Shown here one piece after another: positions 53,813 to 64,000 of a DNA stretch of 64,000 nt. Position 1 is the first letter of the stretch, and each line of letters starts with the position of its first letter. The notes beneath the pieces were generated by a model. The model worked only from the letters and a program-made list of their open reading frames with translations. It did no database searches and was not told where the DNA came from. Both the position numbers and the translations under genes were made by a program. Source of the stretch: Actinobacillus sp. (GTDB lineage Bacteria > Pseudomonadota > Gammaproteobacteria > Enterobacterales > Pasteurellaceae); the NCBI GenBank assembly GCA_020026055.1, contig JAHHRA010000008.1:1-64000 (forward strand). The letters are read 5' to 3'.

Positions 53813-53841
53813 TATTTATTTGAATTTTTACTGAGAAAAAT

Positions 53842-55179
53842 ATGCAAAAAATACCCAATATTGGCTTTGTAAGCCTTGGTTGCCCCAAAAATTTAGTCGA
53901 TTCTGAACGCATTTTGACTGAACTGCGAACTGATGGTTACAACATTATTCCTACTTACGAAAATGCTGATTTAGTTATTGTTAACACCTGTGGTTTTATT
54001 GATAGTGCTGTGCAAGAATCACTTGAAACTATTGGTGAAGCTTTGGCAGAAAATGGGCGTGTGATCGTTACAGGTTGCCTCGGGGCGAAAGCAGACAAAA
54101 TTCGCCAAGTTCATCCCAAAGTGTTAGAAATCAGTGGACCACACAGCTATGAAACTGTAATGCAACAAGTTTATAAGTATGTGCCTAAACCAGAATCTAA
54201 TCCATTTATTAGCCTAATACCAGCACAAGGTGTGAAATTAACTCCAAAACATTATGCTTATCTTAAAATTTCTGAAGGTTGTGATCACAATTGTACTTTT
54301 TGCATTATTCCAAGCTTGCGAGGCAAACTTGAGAGTAGAGATATCTGCAAAATCCTTGACGAAGCGAAACGCCTTGCCGATGCGGGTGTAAAAGAGTTAT
54401 TAGTCGTCTCCCAAGACACTTCTGCTTATTTGCTTGACCAAAGTAAAGAAAGCCAAAGCAAAACAGTATTTTGGCAGGGAAAACCAATTAAAAATAACCT
54501 CATCAGCCTTTGTCGTGAGCTCGGAAATTTAGGCATTTGGGTGCGAATGCATTATGTGTACCCTTATCCACATGTTGATGAACTGCTTCCTTTGATGGTA
54601 GAAGGGAAAATCTTGCCGTATTTGGATATTCCACTGCAACACGCCAGCCCCAAAATCTTAAAGGCAATGAAACGCCCAGGCAATGTTGAAAAAGTGTTAG
54701 AACGCATCAAAAAATGGCGTGAGATCTGTCCGAATTTGACTTTGCGTTCAACTTTCATTGTTGGCTTTCCAGGTGAAACAGAAGAAGATTTCCAGATGCT
54801 CTTGGATTTTTTACAAGAAGCTCAACTGGATCGTGTCGGCTGTTTTAAATTTAGCCCAGTAGAAGGAGCAGATGCCACCACAATGCCAAACCAAGTGTCA
54901 GAAGACGTAAAAGAAGAACGCTTCCACCGCTTTATGCAGCTACAACAACAAATCTCCGCACAACGCTTACACCAAAAAATCGGCACAACACAAGCTGTTA
55001 TCATTGATGAAGTTAGCGAAGACACTATAATTGGACGTTCAATGGCAGATGCTCCTGAAATTGATGGTTTAGTTTATCTTGCTAATCCGCAACATCTTGC
55101 TTTGAACTGCGGTAATATCGTTCAAGCTCAAATTATTGATGCAGATGCGTATGACTTGTGGGGCGAAGTGATAGGTTAA
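53842..55179 (+). CDS. rimO: Ribosomal protein uS12 methylthiotransferase RimO
   Basis: Radical-SAM enzyme that adds a methylthio group to an Asp of ribosomal protein S12. The N-terminal UPF0004 domain has cluster Cys residues (SLGCPKN, NTCGF, TGCLGAKA). The radical-SAM motif CDHNCTFC follows (about 148-155), and the TRAM domain is at the C-terminus. The 445 residues fit. EGCDHNCTFCIIPSLRGKLE distinguishes it from MiaB-like patterns. A hairpin separates it from convergent ogt. Confidence 0.96.
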   Translation: MQKIPNIGFVSLGCPKNLVDSERILTELRTDGYNIIPTYENADLVIVNTCGFIDSAVQESLETIGEALAENGRVIVTGCLGAKADKIRQVHPKVLEISGPHSYETVMQQVYKYVPKPESNPFISLIPAQGVKLTPKHYAYLKISEGCDHNCTFCIIPSLRGKLESRDICKILDEAKRLADAGVKELLVVSQDTSAYLLDQSKESQSKTVFWQGKPIKNNLISLCRELGNLGIWVRMHYVYPYPHVDELLPLMVEGKILPYLDIPLQHASPKILKAMKRPGNVEKVLERIKKWREICPNLTLRSTFIVGFPGETEEDFQMLLDFLQEAQLDRVGCFKFSPVEGADATTMPNQVSEDVKEERFHRFMQLQQQISAQRLHQKIGTTQAVIIDEVSEDTIIGRSMADAPEIDGLVYLANPQHLALNCGNIVQAQIIDADAYDLWGEVIG

Positions 55180-55182
55180 TCG

Positions 55183-55228
55183 TTACGCTTTAAAATTCGG
55201 GAAAATTTTTCTGAATTTTGAAGCGTGA
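55183..55228. repeat. Palindromic hairpin family A, copy between rimO and ogt
   Basis: Outer arms TTACGCTT (55183-55190) and AAGCGTGA (55221-55228) pair with one wobble. Inside, AAAATTCGGGAAAA pairs with TTTTTCTGAATTTT with small irregularities. It lies between two convergent stops and is probably a two-way terminator. Confidence 0.72.
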
Positions 55229-55229
55229 T

Positions 55230-55733
55230 TTATGATTTACTCTCTAAAGTCAAAAGAAATTGCTTAACTTCAATACCACCATCATATCCTCCTAATTTGC
55301 CATTTTTCTGAATAACTCGATGACAAGGAATAATAATAGGTAATAGATTTGCATTATTAGCAGTACCGACGGCTCGCACTGCGTTTATATTGCCGAGCTG
55401 CTTGGCGACATCTTGGTAAGAACAAGTTTCTCCATAGGGAATAGTCATTAGGATTTGCCATACTGATTTCTGAAAATTTGTACCAATTAATAAAAATGGT
55501 AGAGAAAAAGCGAAGCGTTCTTTTCTAAAGTAAGCCTTTAGCTGTTTTTGGGCTTCTATCAACAGAGGGGTTTCTTTTTCAATGAGATTCGCATTAAGAT
55601 CTTTAACAAGCTGAGCAATTTTCAAAGAAATTTTTTCCTGAGATGTAAATTGAACAAAACAAAGTTTACCTTGATAATCACCAAGCCATAACTTTCCTAC
55701 TGGAGAAAAAATAGTATGAGTGAAAATAGCCAT
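55230..55733 (-). CDS. ogt: Methylated-DNA-[protein]-cysteine S-methyltransferase
   Basis: Suicide repair protein that removes methyl groups from O6-methylguanine. The 167 residues have the acceptor Cys in IIPCHRVI, the DNA-binding helix block QDVAKQLGNINAVRAVGTAN and the active-site loop KNGKLGGYDGGIEVKQFLL. It is the Ogt/Ada C-terminal type, without the Ada regulatory domain. AGGAT precedes the ATG. Confidence 0.94.
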   Translation of the reverse strand: MAIFTHTIFSPVGKLWLGDYQGKLCFVQFTSQEKISLKIAQLVKDLNANLIEKETPLLIEAQKQLKAYFRKERFAFSLPFLLIGTNFQKSVWQILMTIPYGETCSYQDVAKQLGNINAVRAVGTANNANLLPIIIPCHRVIQKNGKLGGYDGGIEVKQFLLTLESKS

Positions 55734-55790
55734 ACGATAATCCTAAGAATATTTTGTTTTGTTAAATGCGTTGCGAATATAAACGATCTG

Positions 55791-56789
55791 TTATGTTTCT
55801 TCAAAAATAAAATTTGTCCAATGATGATAAGGCTTATTTGCTTTAGTTATCCCGCCATATTGCCACCATTCAGGATGATTTGGTGTATCTGGTAAGGCTT
55901 GAGTTTCAAGTGCGATCCCGTAGTAATTTTCGTACTGTTTTTTACCTCGAGTTGGTGTACCTTTTAGGAAATTTCCCGTATAGATTTGAATTGCTGTTTG
56001 GCTTGTTTGTAAAGTTAAACTTAAACCGTTAGCACAAGAGAGTTTGGCTGCAAAGGGTACGTTTGGATTCAATAAAAAACTGTGATCGTAACCTTGGGTT
56101 AAAAGTTGTTCTTCTTCGCCAAAATTTTGACTAATGCTTTTGGTTCGACGGAAATCGAAAGCAGTATTTGTTACATTTTTTAATGGTTGATTAGGAATGC
56201 CTTCATTATCTACAGGTAAAAAATGATCACTATTAATTTGTAGATAATGATAACGAACATCACAACCTTTCTTTGCTTCTTGTAAATTAAAATAAGCGTG
56301 ATTAGTTAGATTAATGGGACAATCTTTATCGCAAAGAGCAGTGTATTCGATCCTTACAAGATTGTAACTTAAACGATAAGTGCATTCGATAGTACAATTA
56401 CCTGGAAAGCCTTCGTCATTGTGAGGAGAAAAGTGGCTAAAAGTGATAAAATCTTTGCCTTGAGATTTTATGTTCCAACGCTTTTGGTCAAAGCCTTTTC
56501 CGCCATGTAATTGGTGTTTGCCTTGATTTGAATTTAACTGAAAAGTTGTTTCGTTTAAATAAAATTGGCTTTGAGCAATGCGATTAGCATAACGTCCGAT
56601 GCTTGCTCCTAAATATGCTTTTTGTGCGGGATAATCTTCTAAATCACAGCCGAGTAGCACTTCTTGCCAGCCATTTTCTCGCTTTATTTTGCAAGAAATC
56701 CACGTAGCACCCCAATCCATTACTTCAATTTGTAAAAAATCATTTTTTAACTGGATGCAATTAAAGGCATTTCCATCAGGTGCTAACAC
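55791..56789 (-). CDS. galM: Galactose mutarotase (aldose 1-epimerase)
   Basis: Interconverts alpha- and beta-galactose before GalK. Catalytic residues are seen in HQLHGGKGFD and TNHAYFNL (His) and YGIALETQALPD (Glu). I chose the GTG at 56789: GGAG lies 7 bases upstream, and translation from there starts LAPDG as in E. coli GalM after its short leader. This start overlaps the last codons of galK, so the genes are coupled. A TTG at 56816 would give nine more residues. It is the last gene of galTKM. Confidence 0.93.
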   Translation of the reverse strand: MLAPDGNAFNCIQLKNDFLQIEVMDWGATWISCKIKRENGWQEVLLGCDLEDYPAQKAYLGASIGRYANRIAQSQFYLNETTFQLNSNQGKHQLHGGKGFDQKRWNIKSQGKDFITFSHFSPHNDEGFPGNCTIECTYRLSYNLVRIEYTALCDKDCPINLTNHAYFNLQEAKKGCDVRYHYLQINSDHFLPVDNEGIPNQPLKNVTNTAFDFRRTKSISQNFGEEEQLLTQGYDHSFLLNPNVPFAAKLSCANGLSLTLQTSQTAIQIYTGNFLKGTPTRGKKQYENYYGIALETQALPDTPNHPEWWQYGGITKANKPYHHWTNFIFEET

Positions 56790-57937
56790 AAAGATACTCC
56801 ATTTTGTGCTGTACAAACATAAAAACTTTCTTTTATACCAGTATGTTGGTAGTAATTTTCAGCAATAATTTGACGAACACTCTCTACTTTTTCAATAGGT
56901 ACAAGAGCAACAATACAGCCACCAAACCCTCCTCCTGTCATTCTCACACCACCATTTTTAGTGATTTCTTTTTCTACTAACTCTACTAAATAATCAATTT
57001 CAGGGATCGTGATTTCAAAATCATCACGCATTGATTGATGAGATTGTCGCATTAATTCTCCTAGGTGAACTAAGTTATGATCTTTCAATGCTTGTACTGC
57101 CTCTAGAACACGAGCATTTTCAGTAATTACGTGCTTAGCTCGTTTGGCAATAATAGGATCTAAAGCAATTAATTCGGCTTCTTTTTGATGGAATTGTGTA
57201 AGTGAAACATCACGCAAAGCTTTGACACCAAAAAAACGTGCAGCTTGTTCGCATTGTTGACGACGATCATTATATTCGTTTGTTACGAGATCGTGCTTAA
57301 TATTAGAATTGACAATGACTACAGCGATATTTTGAGGAACAGGTGTTGGCAAAGTTTGTAAGGAACGACAATCTATCATTAGAAAATGATCTTTTTTCCC
57401 AAGAGCAGAAATAAGTTGATCCATATTACCGCATTGGCAACCGACAAATTGATTTTCTGCTTGTTGACCGATGAGAGCTATTTCTGTATGAGTAAGTGGT
57501 AAATTGCCCAGAACTTGGCAAAATTTCCCTATTGCTATTTCTAAAGAAGCAGATGAACTTAAGCCAGAAGAAAGAGGGACATTGCCTTGAATGAGGATGT
57601 CTGCTCCTTGGAGAAAATCAGGATAGCGTTTTTGAATAAATTTCACCATGCCTCGCACATAACCTGTCCATTTATCATTGGGTTTTTGCAAAATTTCTTC
57701 GTTTAAAGAAAATTCATCTTGCTGTTGTAAATCAAAAGCAAATACACGGAATAGATGATCCGATCTTTTTGCACCGCATATAAAAGTACCGTAATTAATA
57801 GCACAAGGCATCACAAATCCATCATTATAATCAGTATGTTCACCAATAATATTGACCCGCCCAGGAGCGTAAGTAATAAGTTGTGCTTCACGGTTAAAAT
57901 ATTCTTGGAAATGTTGTTTTATTATCTCAGTGTTCAT
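56783..57937 (-). CDS. galK: Galactokinase
   Basis: Phosphorylates alpha-galactose to galactose-1-phosphate. It is a GHMP kinase of 384 residues: galactose-binding GRVNIIGEHTDYNDG (about 26-40), ATP-binding PLSSGLSSSASLE and C-terminal RMTGGGFGGC. All three signatures are intact. AAGGAG precedes the ATG. It is separated from galT by 88 bp that hold part of a family A hairpin. Confidence 0.97.
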   Translation of the reverse strand: MNTEIIKQHFQEYFNREAQLITYAPGRVNIIGEHTDYNDGFVMPCAINYGTFICGAKRSDHLFRVFAFDLQQQDEFSLNEEILQKPNDKWTGYVRGMVKFIQKRYPDFLQGADILIQGNVPLSSGLSSSASLEIAIGKFCQVLGNLPLTHTEIALIGQQAENQFVGCQCGNMDQLISALGKKDHFLMIDCRSLQTLPTPVPQNIAVVIVNSNIKHDLVTNEYNDRRQQCEQAARFFGVKALRDVSLTQFHQKEAELIALDPIIAKRAKHVITENARVLEAVQALKDHNLVHLGELMRQSHQSMRDDFEITIPEIDYLVELVEKEITKNGGVRMTGGGFGGCIVALVPIEKVESVRQIIAENYYQHTGIKESFYVCTAQNGVSLC

Positions 57938-57957
57938 AATTACTCCTTACAAAGTAT

Positions 57958-57990
57958 TCGCTCTGAAAATCGGAAAAGTTTTCAGTTTTA
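57958..57990. repeat. Partial hairpin of family A between galT and galK
   Basis: The segment reads TTCGCTCTGAAAATCGGAAAAGTTTTCAGTTTT. The GAAAATCGGAAAA-TTTTCAG core is kept, but a matching right outer arm is not clear. It lies inside an operon, so it may be a decayed copy or a weak attenuator. Confidence 0.45.
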
Positions 57991-58025
57991 ACTTGTAATA
58001 TTTTCTAATTTTAGCGTTGTAGTTA

Positions 58026-59063
58026 TTAACGTGTTAAATAATGGATATCGCTTAATTGATACAAGCGATCAGCTGCTTGTTCTGGGGTTAGATCTCTTTG
58101 ACTTTCAGCTAACATTTCATAACCTACCATAAATTTACGGACTGTGGCACTACGAAGAAGTGGTGGATAAAAATGTGCGTGAAGTTGCCAATGTGAATTA
58201 TTTTTTTTGTTAAATGGTGCAAAATGAAACCCCATAGAATAAGGGAATGATGTTTCAAAAAGGTTATCATATTTGCTAGTTATTTTTTTCAAGCATTGTG
58301 CTAAGTCACGTATTTGTCCCGTATTTAAATCCAGTAAACTTTTCACTGGAAATTTGGGTAACAATAAAGTTTCAAATGGCCAACTTGCCCAGAAAGGTAC
58401 GACTACAAGAAAATATGCTGTTTCTACAACAATGCGTTCTTTTAATTGTAATTCTCGTCGTACATAATCTTGTAGCAATAAGGATCTATGTTTAACGAAA
58501 TAGTTTTGTTGGGCTTGATCTTCTTTTGCAACCTCTGTAGGAATAAAGCTATTTGCCCAAATTTGTCCATGCGGATGAGGGTTGGAACATCCCATCATGG
58601 CACCTTTATTTTCAAAAATTTGTACCCAAGGATAAATTTGGCTAAGCTCTAGCAGTTGAGCTTGCCAAATTTCTATTATTTCAACAATTTCTTCTATTGT
58701 TAATAGGGGCAAAGTCTTGCTGTGATCTGGAGAAAAACAAATTACACGACTTTCACCTTGAGCAGCTTGAATCTGAAAGAGAGGATCGGCTGATTCTTCA
58801 GGAGATGGCGTGTCTGGTAATAAAGCAGAGAAATCGTTGTGAAAAACAAAAGGTTTTTGGTAATCAGGATTTTTTTCACCTGTAATTCGTGCATTACGAG
58901 GGCAAAGATAACAGTTTGAGTCATAGCTTGGTTTTAATTCATTACTTATTGTTTCTTGTTGCCCTTGCCAAGGTCGTTTTGCTCGATGTGGAGAAATAAG
59001 AACCCATTCTTCATTTAAAGGATTATAACGGCGATGAGGATGCTCAGTTGCAATAAAAGTCAT
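58026..59063 (-). CDS. galT: Galactose-1-phosphate uridylyltransferase
   Basis: Swaps UMP from UDP-glucose to galactose-1-phosphate. It is a type I GalT of 345 residues with the active-site motif GCSNPHPHGQIW (nucleophilic His), two metal-binding Cys in NCYLCPRN and the conserved HFYPPLLRS. AAGGAT precedes the ATG. It is first in galTKM, under a gal-type operator. galE is not in the window. Confidence 0.97.
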   Translation of the reverse strand: MTFIATEHPHRRYNPLNEEWVLISPHRAKRPWQGQQETISNELKPSYDSNCYLCPRNARITGEKNPDYQKPFVFHNDFSALLPDTPSPEESADPLFQIQAAQGESRVICFSPDHSKTLPLLTIEEIVEIIEIWQAQLLELSQIYPWVQIFENKGAMMGCSNPHPHGQIWANSFIPTEVAKEDQAQQNYFVKHRSLLLQDYVRRELQLKERIVVETAYFLVVVPFWASWPFETLLLPKFPVKSLLDLNTGQIRDLAQCLKKITSKYDNLFETSFPYSMGFHFAPFNKKNNSHWQLHAHFYPPLLRSATVRKFMVGYEMLAESQRDLTPEQAADRLYQLSDIHYLTR

Positions 59064-59088
59064 ATGTTATCCTTAAAAACTTACAAAA

Positions 59089-59102
59089 TGTAAACGATTA
59101 CA
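59089..59102. promoter_or_regulatory. GalR/GalS-type operator at the galTKM promoter
   Basis: TGTAAACGATTACA fits the E. coli gal operator pattern (TG-x-AA-x-CG-x-TT-x-CA). It overlaps the predicted galT start point (about 59096), so binding would block the galTKM promoter. Confidence 0.8.
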
Positions 59103-59132
59103 ATTTTAGACTTAAATTTAAGTTATCAGCAA
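59103..59132 (-). promoter_or_regulatory. Predicted galTKM promoter
   Basis: On the minus strand, -35 TTGCTG (59127-59132), an 18-bp spacer and -10 TAAAAT (59103-59108). Confidence 0.45.
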
Positions 59133-59220
59133 ATAAATTTACAAAACCTTTTCAATTTTTTGATCTTCATCACGAGAAAAAGGTATGATGAATAGGATTT
59201 ATGCAAAATTTGAGATAACA

Positions 59221-60225
59221 ATGAAAAGGATCACAATTCATAATGTGGCAAAATTTGCCAATGTTTCTGTTGCAACAGTATCACGTGTTATTAATACTCC
59301 TCAAAAAGTAAGAGAAAAAAATCGTCAAAAAGTCGAAGAAGCGATTAAAATTCTAAATTATTCTCCCAATGATAATGCCAAAGCCTTAGCTAGTAATGGT
59401 GTTCATACTATCGGTGTAGTTGTAGCAGATGTGACAGAACCTTTTTTCGCAATCTTAGTGAAAAATGTTGATAAAACAGCGACTAAGTATCAAAAAAGTA
59501 TCCTAATAGGTTTAGGGTACCATCAAGCAGAAAAAGAACGCAATGCCATTGAACAATTGATTCGAAAACGTTGCCGTTGTTTAGTAGTGCATTCCAAAGC
59601 TTTAAGTGATGAAATACTACGACATTATTTACAACAAGAATCTGGGATGGTATTGATTAACCGTATGATTACAGGTTTTGAAGATCGTTGCATTAACTTA
59701 GATAATCAAAAAGGTACTTATCTTGCAACTAATTTATTGATTGACTTAGGGCATCAATATATTGGATATATTGGTTCAAATCATCAAATTTCTGATGAAA
59801 TAGAACGATTAAAAGGGTATCAACAAGCAATGCGAGAACAGCAAATTCCTCTTATCCCTTATGCAACTACTCAAGATTCTCCCAATTTTGAAGGCGGTGC
59901 TCAAGGAATGATTAAGCTGCTGAGTTTAAATACTAATTTAACTGCTGTTGTTACTTATAATGATGAAATGGCAGCAGGGGCTATATCAGTGTTAAATGAA
60001 AATAACTATAAAATTCCTGAACAAATGTCAATCATTGGTTTTGATGATATGCCTGTCGCAAGTTATTTGACTCCTAAATTAACGACAATCCGATATCCGA
60101 TTGATTTAATGGCTGCTTATGCCACAGAATTAGCATTAAGTTTAGTTGATGAATCAATTCAATCACCACAACAGATGAAATTTAATCCTACTGTCGTGAG
60201 ACGATTTTCCATCTGCAAAAAATAA
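59221..60225 (+). CDS. galS: LacI-family galactose repressor (GalS/GalR)
   Basis: Represses galactose genes in the absence of galactose. The N-terminal LacI helix-turn-helix is ITIHNVAKFANVSVATVSRV. The periplasmic-binding-like effector domain matches E. coli GalS closely (EAEKERNAIEQLIRKR-type block, HSKALSDE, MVLINRM, SIIGFDDMPVASYLTP). The start is the ATG at 59221, which places the HTH at the usual position. The in-frame ATG at 59185 lies near a -10-like TATGAT. It is divergent from galTKM and upstream of the ebg genes, with gal operators on both sides. Confidence 0.93.
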   Translation: MKRITIHNVAKFANVSVATVSRVINTPQKVREKNRQKVEEAIKILNYSPNDNAKALASNGVHTIGVVVADVTEPFFAILVKNVDKTATKYQKSILIGLGYHQAEKERNAIEQLIRKRCRCLVVHSKALSDEILRHYLQQESGMVLINRMITGFEDRCINLDNQKGTYLATNLLIDLGHQYIGYIGSNHQISDEIERLKGYQQAMREQQIPLIPYATTQDSPNFEGGAQGMIKLLSLNTNLTAVVTYNDEMAAGAISVLNENNYKIPEQMSIIGFDDMPVASYLTPKLTTIRYPIDLMAAYATELALSLVDESIQSPQQMKFNPTVVRRFSICKK

Positions 60226-60228
60226 AAA

Positions 60229-60242
60229 TGTAAACGTTTACA
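60229..60242. promoter_or_regulatory. GalS-type operator upstream of the ebgA locus
   Basis: TGTAAACGTTTACA is a perfect 14-bp palindrome. Its centre (60235.5) is about 60 bp upstream of the start point predicted from the -10 TATAAT at 60283-60288, the place of the external operator in the E. coli gal promoter. Confidence 0.82.
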
Positions 60243-60243
60243 A

Positions 60244-60265
60244 ATTTGTGAGATTCGGCACATTT
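60244..60265 (+). promoter_or_regulatory. CRP site at the ebgA promoter
   Basis: TGTGA (60247-60251), six bases and GCACA (60258-60262), one mismatch from the CRP core, with ATT/TTT flanks. Its centre is about 40 bp before the predicted start point, a class II position. Confidence 0.68.
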
Positions 60266-60282
60266 TTATATTTTTAGTTTCA

Positions 60283-60288
60283 TATAAT
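60283..60288 (+). promoter_or_regulatory. -10 element of the ebgA promoter
   Basis: A consensus TATAAT with no clear -35, as expected for a class II CRP promoter. It lies 85 bp before the ebgA ATG. Confidence 0.55.
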
Positions 60289-60355
60289 GCCAACCACTAA
60301 ATGAATCTGATTAAGTTTTATTTAGAAGTTAGTATTTTGTTCACATTATTTTTAG

Positions 60356-63415
<3,060 letters not shown>

Positions 63416-63425
63416 GAGGCGTAAA

Positions 63426-63875
63426 ATGGTCGTTTTACAAAGTTTAGAAGAATTTAAAAGTATTTTTCGTGTAGGTAAAAAATGGATTCGTTGTACTGAA
63501 GCTATCGCAAATGTACCAAATGTGAGAGAAAATGTTTTTTATAGCATAGGTGATTCTCTAATTTATAAAGTAACCACAGAGAATAAAGCAGAAAAGTTGT
63601 TTACTGGTAATCGTCGCTATATGGATGCGCATTACTATATTTTTGGTGAAGAGCAATTAGAAGTTGCACCCAAAAGTGCTCTAACGTCTGTCATTCCTTA
63701 TTCTAATGAAACAGATCGAGAGTTTTTTCAAGGAAAAGGTGAAATTATTACTTTAAGACCAGATAACTTTATCATTATTGAAAATAATGAAGCACATAAA
63801 TTTTTAGGTGGTGAAAAAATTAAAAAAGTTATCATCCGAGTAACTATTGAAGATAATTCTTTCTTAAATAAGTAA
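63426..63875 (+). CDS. ebgC: Beta-galactosidase beta subunit EbgC (YhcH/YjgK/YiaL family)
   Basis: Small cupin-like protein of 149 residues, DUF386 family. It forms a complex with EbgA needed for full activity in E. coli. RRYMDAHYYIFGEEQLEVAP is the family block with the metal-site His, and PDNFIIIENNEAHKFLGG holds further likely ligands. AGGAGG 6 bases upstream fixes the ATG at 63426. The reading frame is intact although ebgA is broken. Confidence 0.88.
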   Translation: MVVLQSLEEFKSIFRVGKKWIRCTEAIANVPNVRENVFYSIGDSLIYKVTTENKAEKLFTGNRRYMDAHYYIFGEEQLEVAPKSALTSVIPYSNETDREFFQGKGEIITLRPDNFIIIENNEAHKFLGGEKIKKVIIRVTIEDNSFLNK

Positions 63876-63888
63876 AAGGAGGTGATTT

Positions 63889-64000
63889 ATGTCGAAACGA
63901 GCTACGATCGGAAAATTTGCCTTACTTTCTATGATTATTGCGGCAGTATTCAATCTAAGAAATATTGTGTTAAATAATATTGAAATAGGGATGGCTTCTG
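63889..64000 (+). CDS. N-terminal part of a membrane transporter, possibly an amino-acid permease
   Basis: It begins at the ATG 63889 with a strong AAAGGAGG and runs off the window edge. The 37 visible residues (GKFALLSMIIAAVFNLRNIV, then EIGMAS) look like the first membrane segment of an APC-superfamily permease. It is 13 bp after ebgC, so probably co-transcribed with it. Too little is visible for a firm family call. Confidence 0.45.
   Translation, partial: MSKRATIGKFALLSMIIAAVFNLRNIVLNNIEIGMAS

Noticed and set aside
59156..59177. CRP-like site (TTTGA-N6-TCACG) before galS
   Set aside because: Two mismatches, and it would overlap the -35 of the likely galS promoter, so not called.

Overview
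The window is about 64 kb of an AT-rich (roughly one-third GC by eye) gammaproteobacterial chromosome. It most likely comes from a member of the Pasteurellaceae that I cannot place to genus. The evidence is a Haemophilus-type uptake signal pair (AAGTGCGGT, inverted, 22339-22372), a Sxy/TfoX competence regulator, a Haemophilus-type pilABCD operon next to ampD, a protein D-like GlpQ, and family-typical protein sequences throughout. Most of it is core genome with intact genes. I found no CRISPR array, prophage, tRNA gene or recognisable insertion sequence.

Region 1-4.7 kb: a strong leftward stable-RNA (rrn P1-like) promoter sits at the left edge, followed by pckA, a yfcZ-like gene, a frameshifted sxy and zapB. 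An AT-rich gap before mnmG carries five GATC sites in 52 bp and several DnaA-box-like 9-mers, and is a good oriC candidate. Region 4.7-14.2 kb: mnmG-rsmG and the complete atpIBEFHAGDC operon, transcribed away from the putative origin. Region 14.7-28.3 kb: cysZ, zipA, ligA, cyaA, narP, tamA and tamB.

Region 28.4-38.2 kb (all leftward): a CydDC-type ABC exporter pair, then glycerophosphodiester and glycerol-3-phosphate use (glpD, glpT, glpQ, glpK). Region 38.5-43.7 kb: coaE behind pilABCD, with ampD divergent from pilA. Region 43.7-49.1 kb: the macromolecular synthesis operon rpsU-dnaG-rpoD with divergent tsaD. Region 49.1-55.7 kb: tdk, mltG, tmk, holB, a TatD-family gene, a DUF1523-like protein, rimO and ogt. 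Region 55.8-64 kb: galTKM facing galS, then an ebgA-type beta-galactosidase broken by two frameshifts, ebgC, and the start of a transporter gene.

A cAMP-CRP theme links several loci. cyaA makes the signal. A CRP-S-type site precedes sxy and another precedes pilA. A perfect CRP site precedes glpD. A CRP site plus a gal-type operator precede ebgA with spacing like that of the E. coli gal promoter.

The most interesting unexplained material is: (1) two ~125-bp structured repeats between glpD and glpT whose outer and inner stems are kept although their sequences differ; (2) a family of ~45-bp palindromes with changing but still complementary arms at gene ends; (3) a second terminator family built on CACCCCAAA/TTTGGGGTG; (4) the A8-tract frameshift in sxy together with apparent scarcity of uptake sequences. 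I did not find a clearly new multi-gene system.
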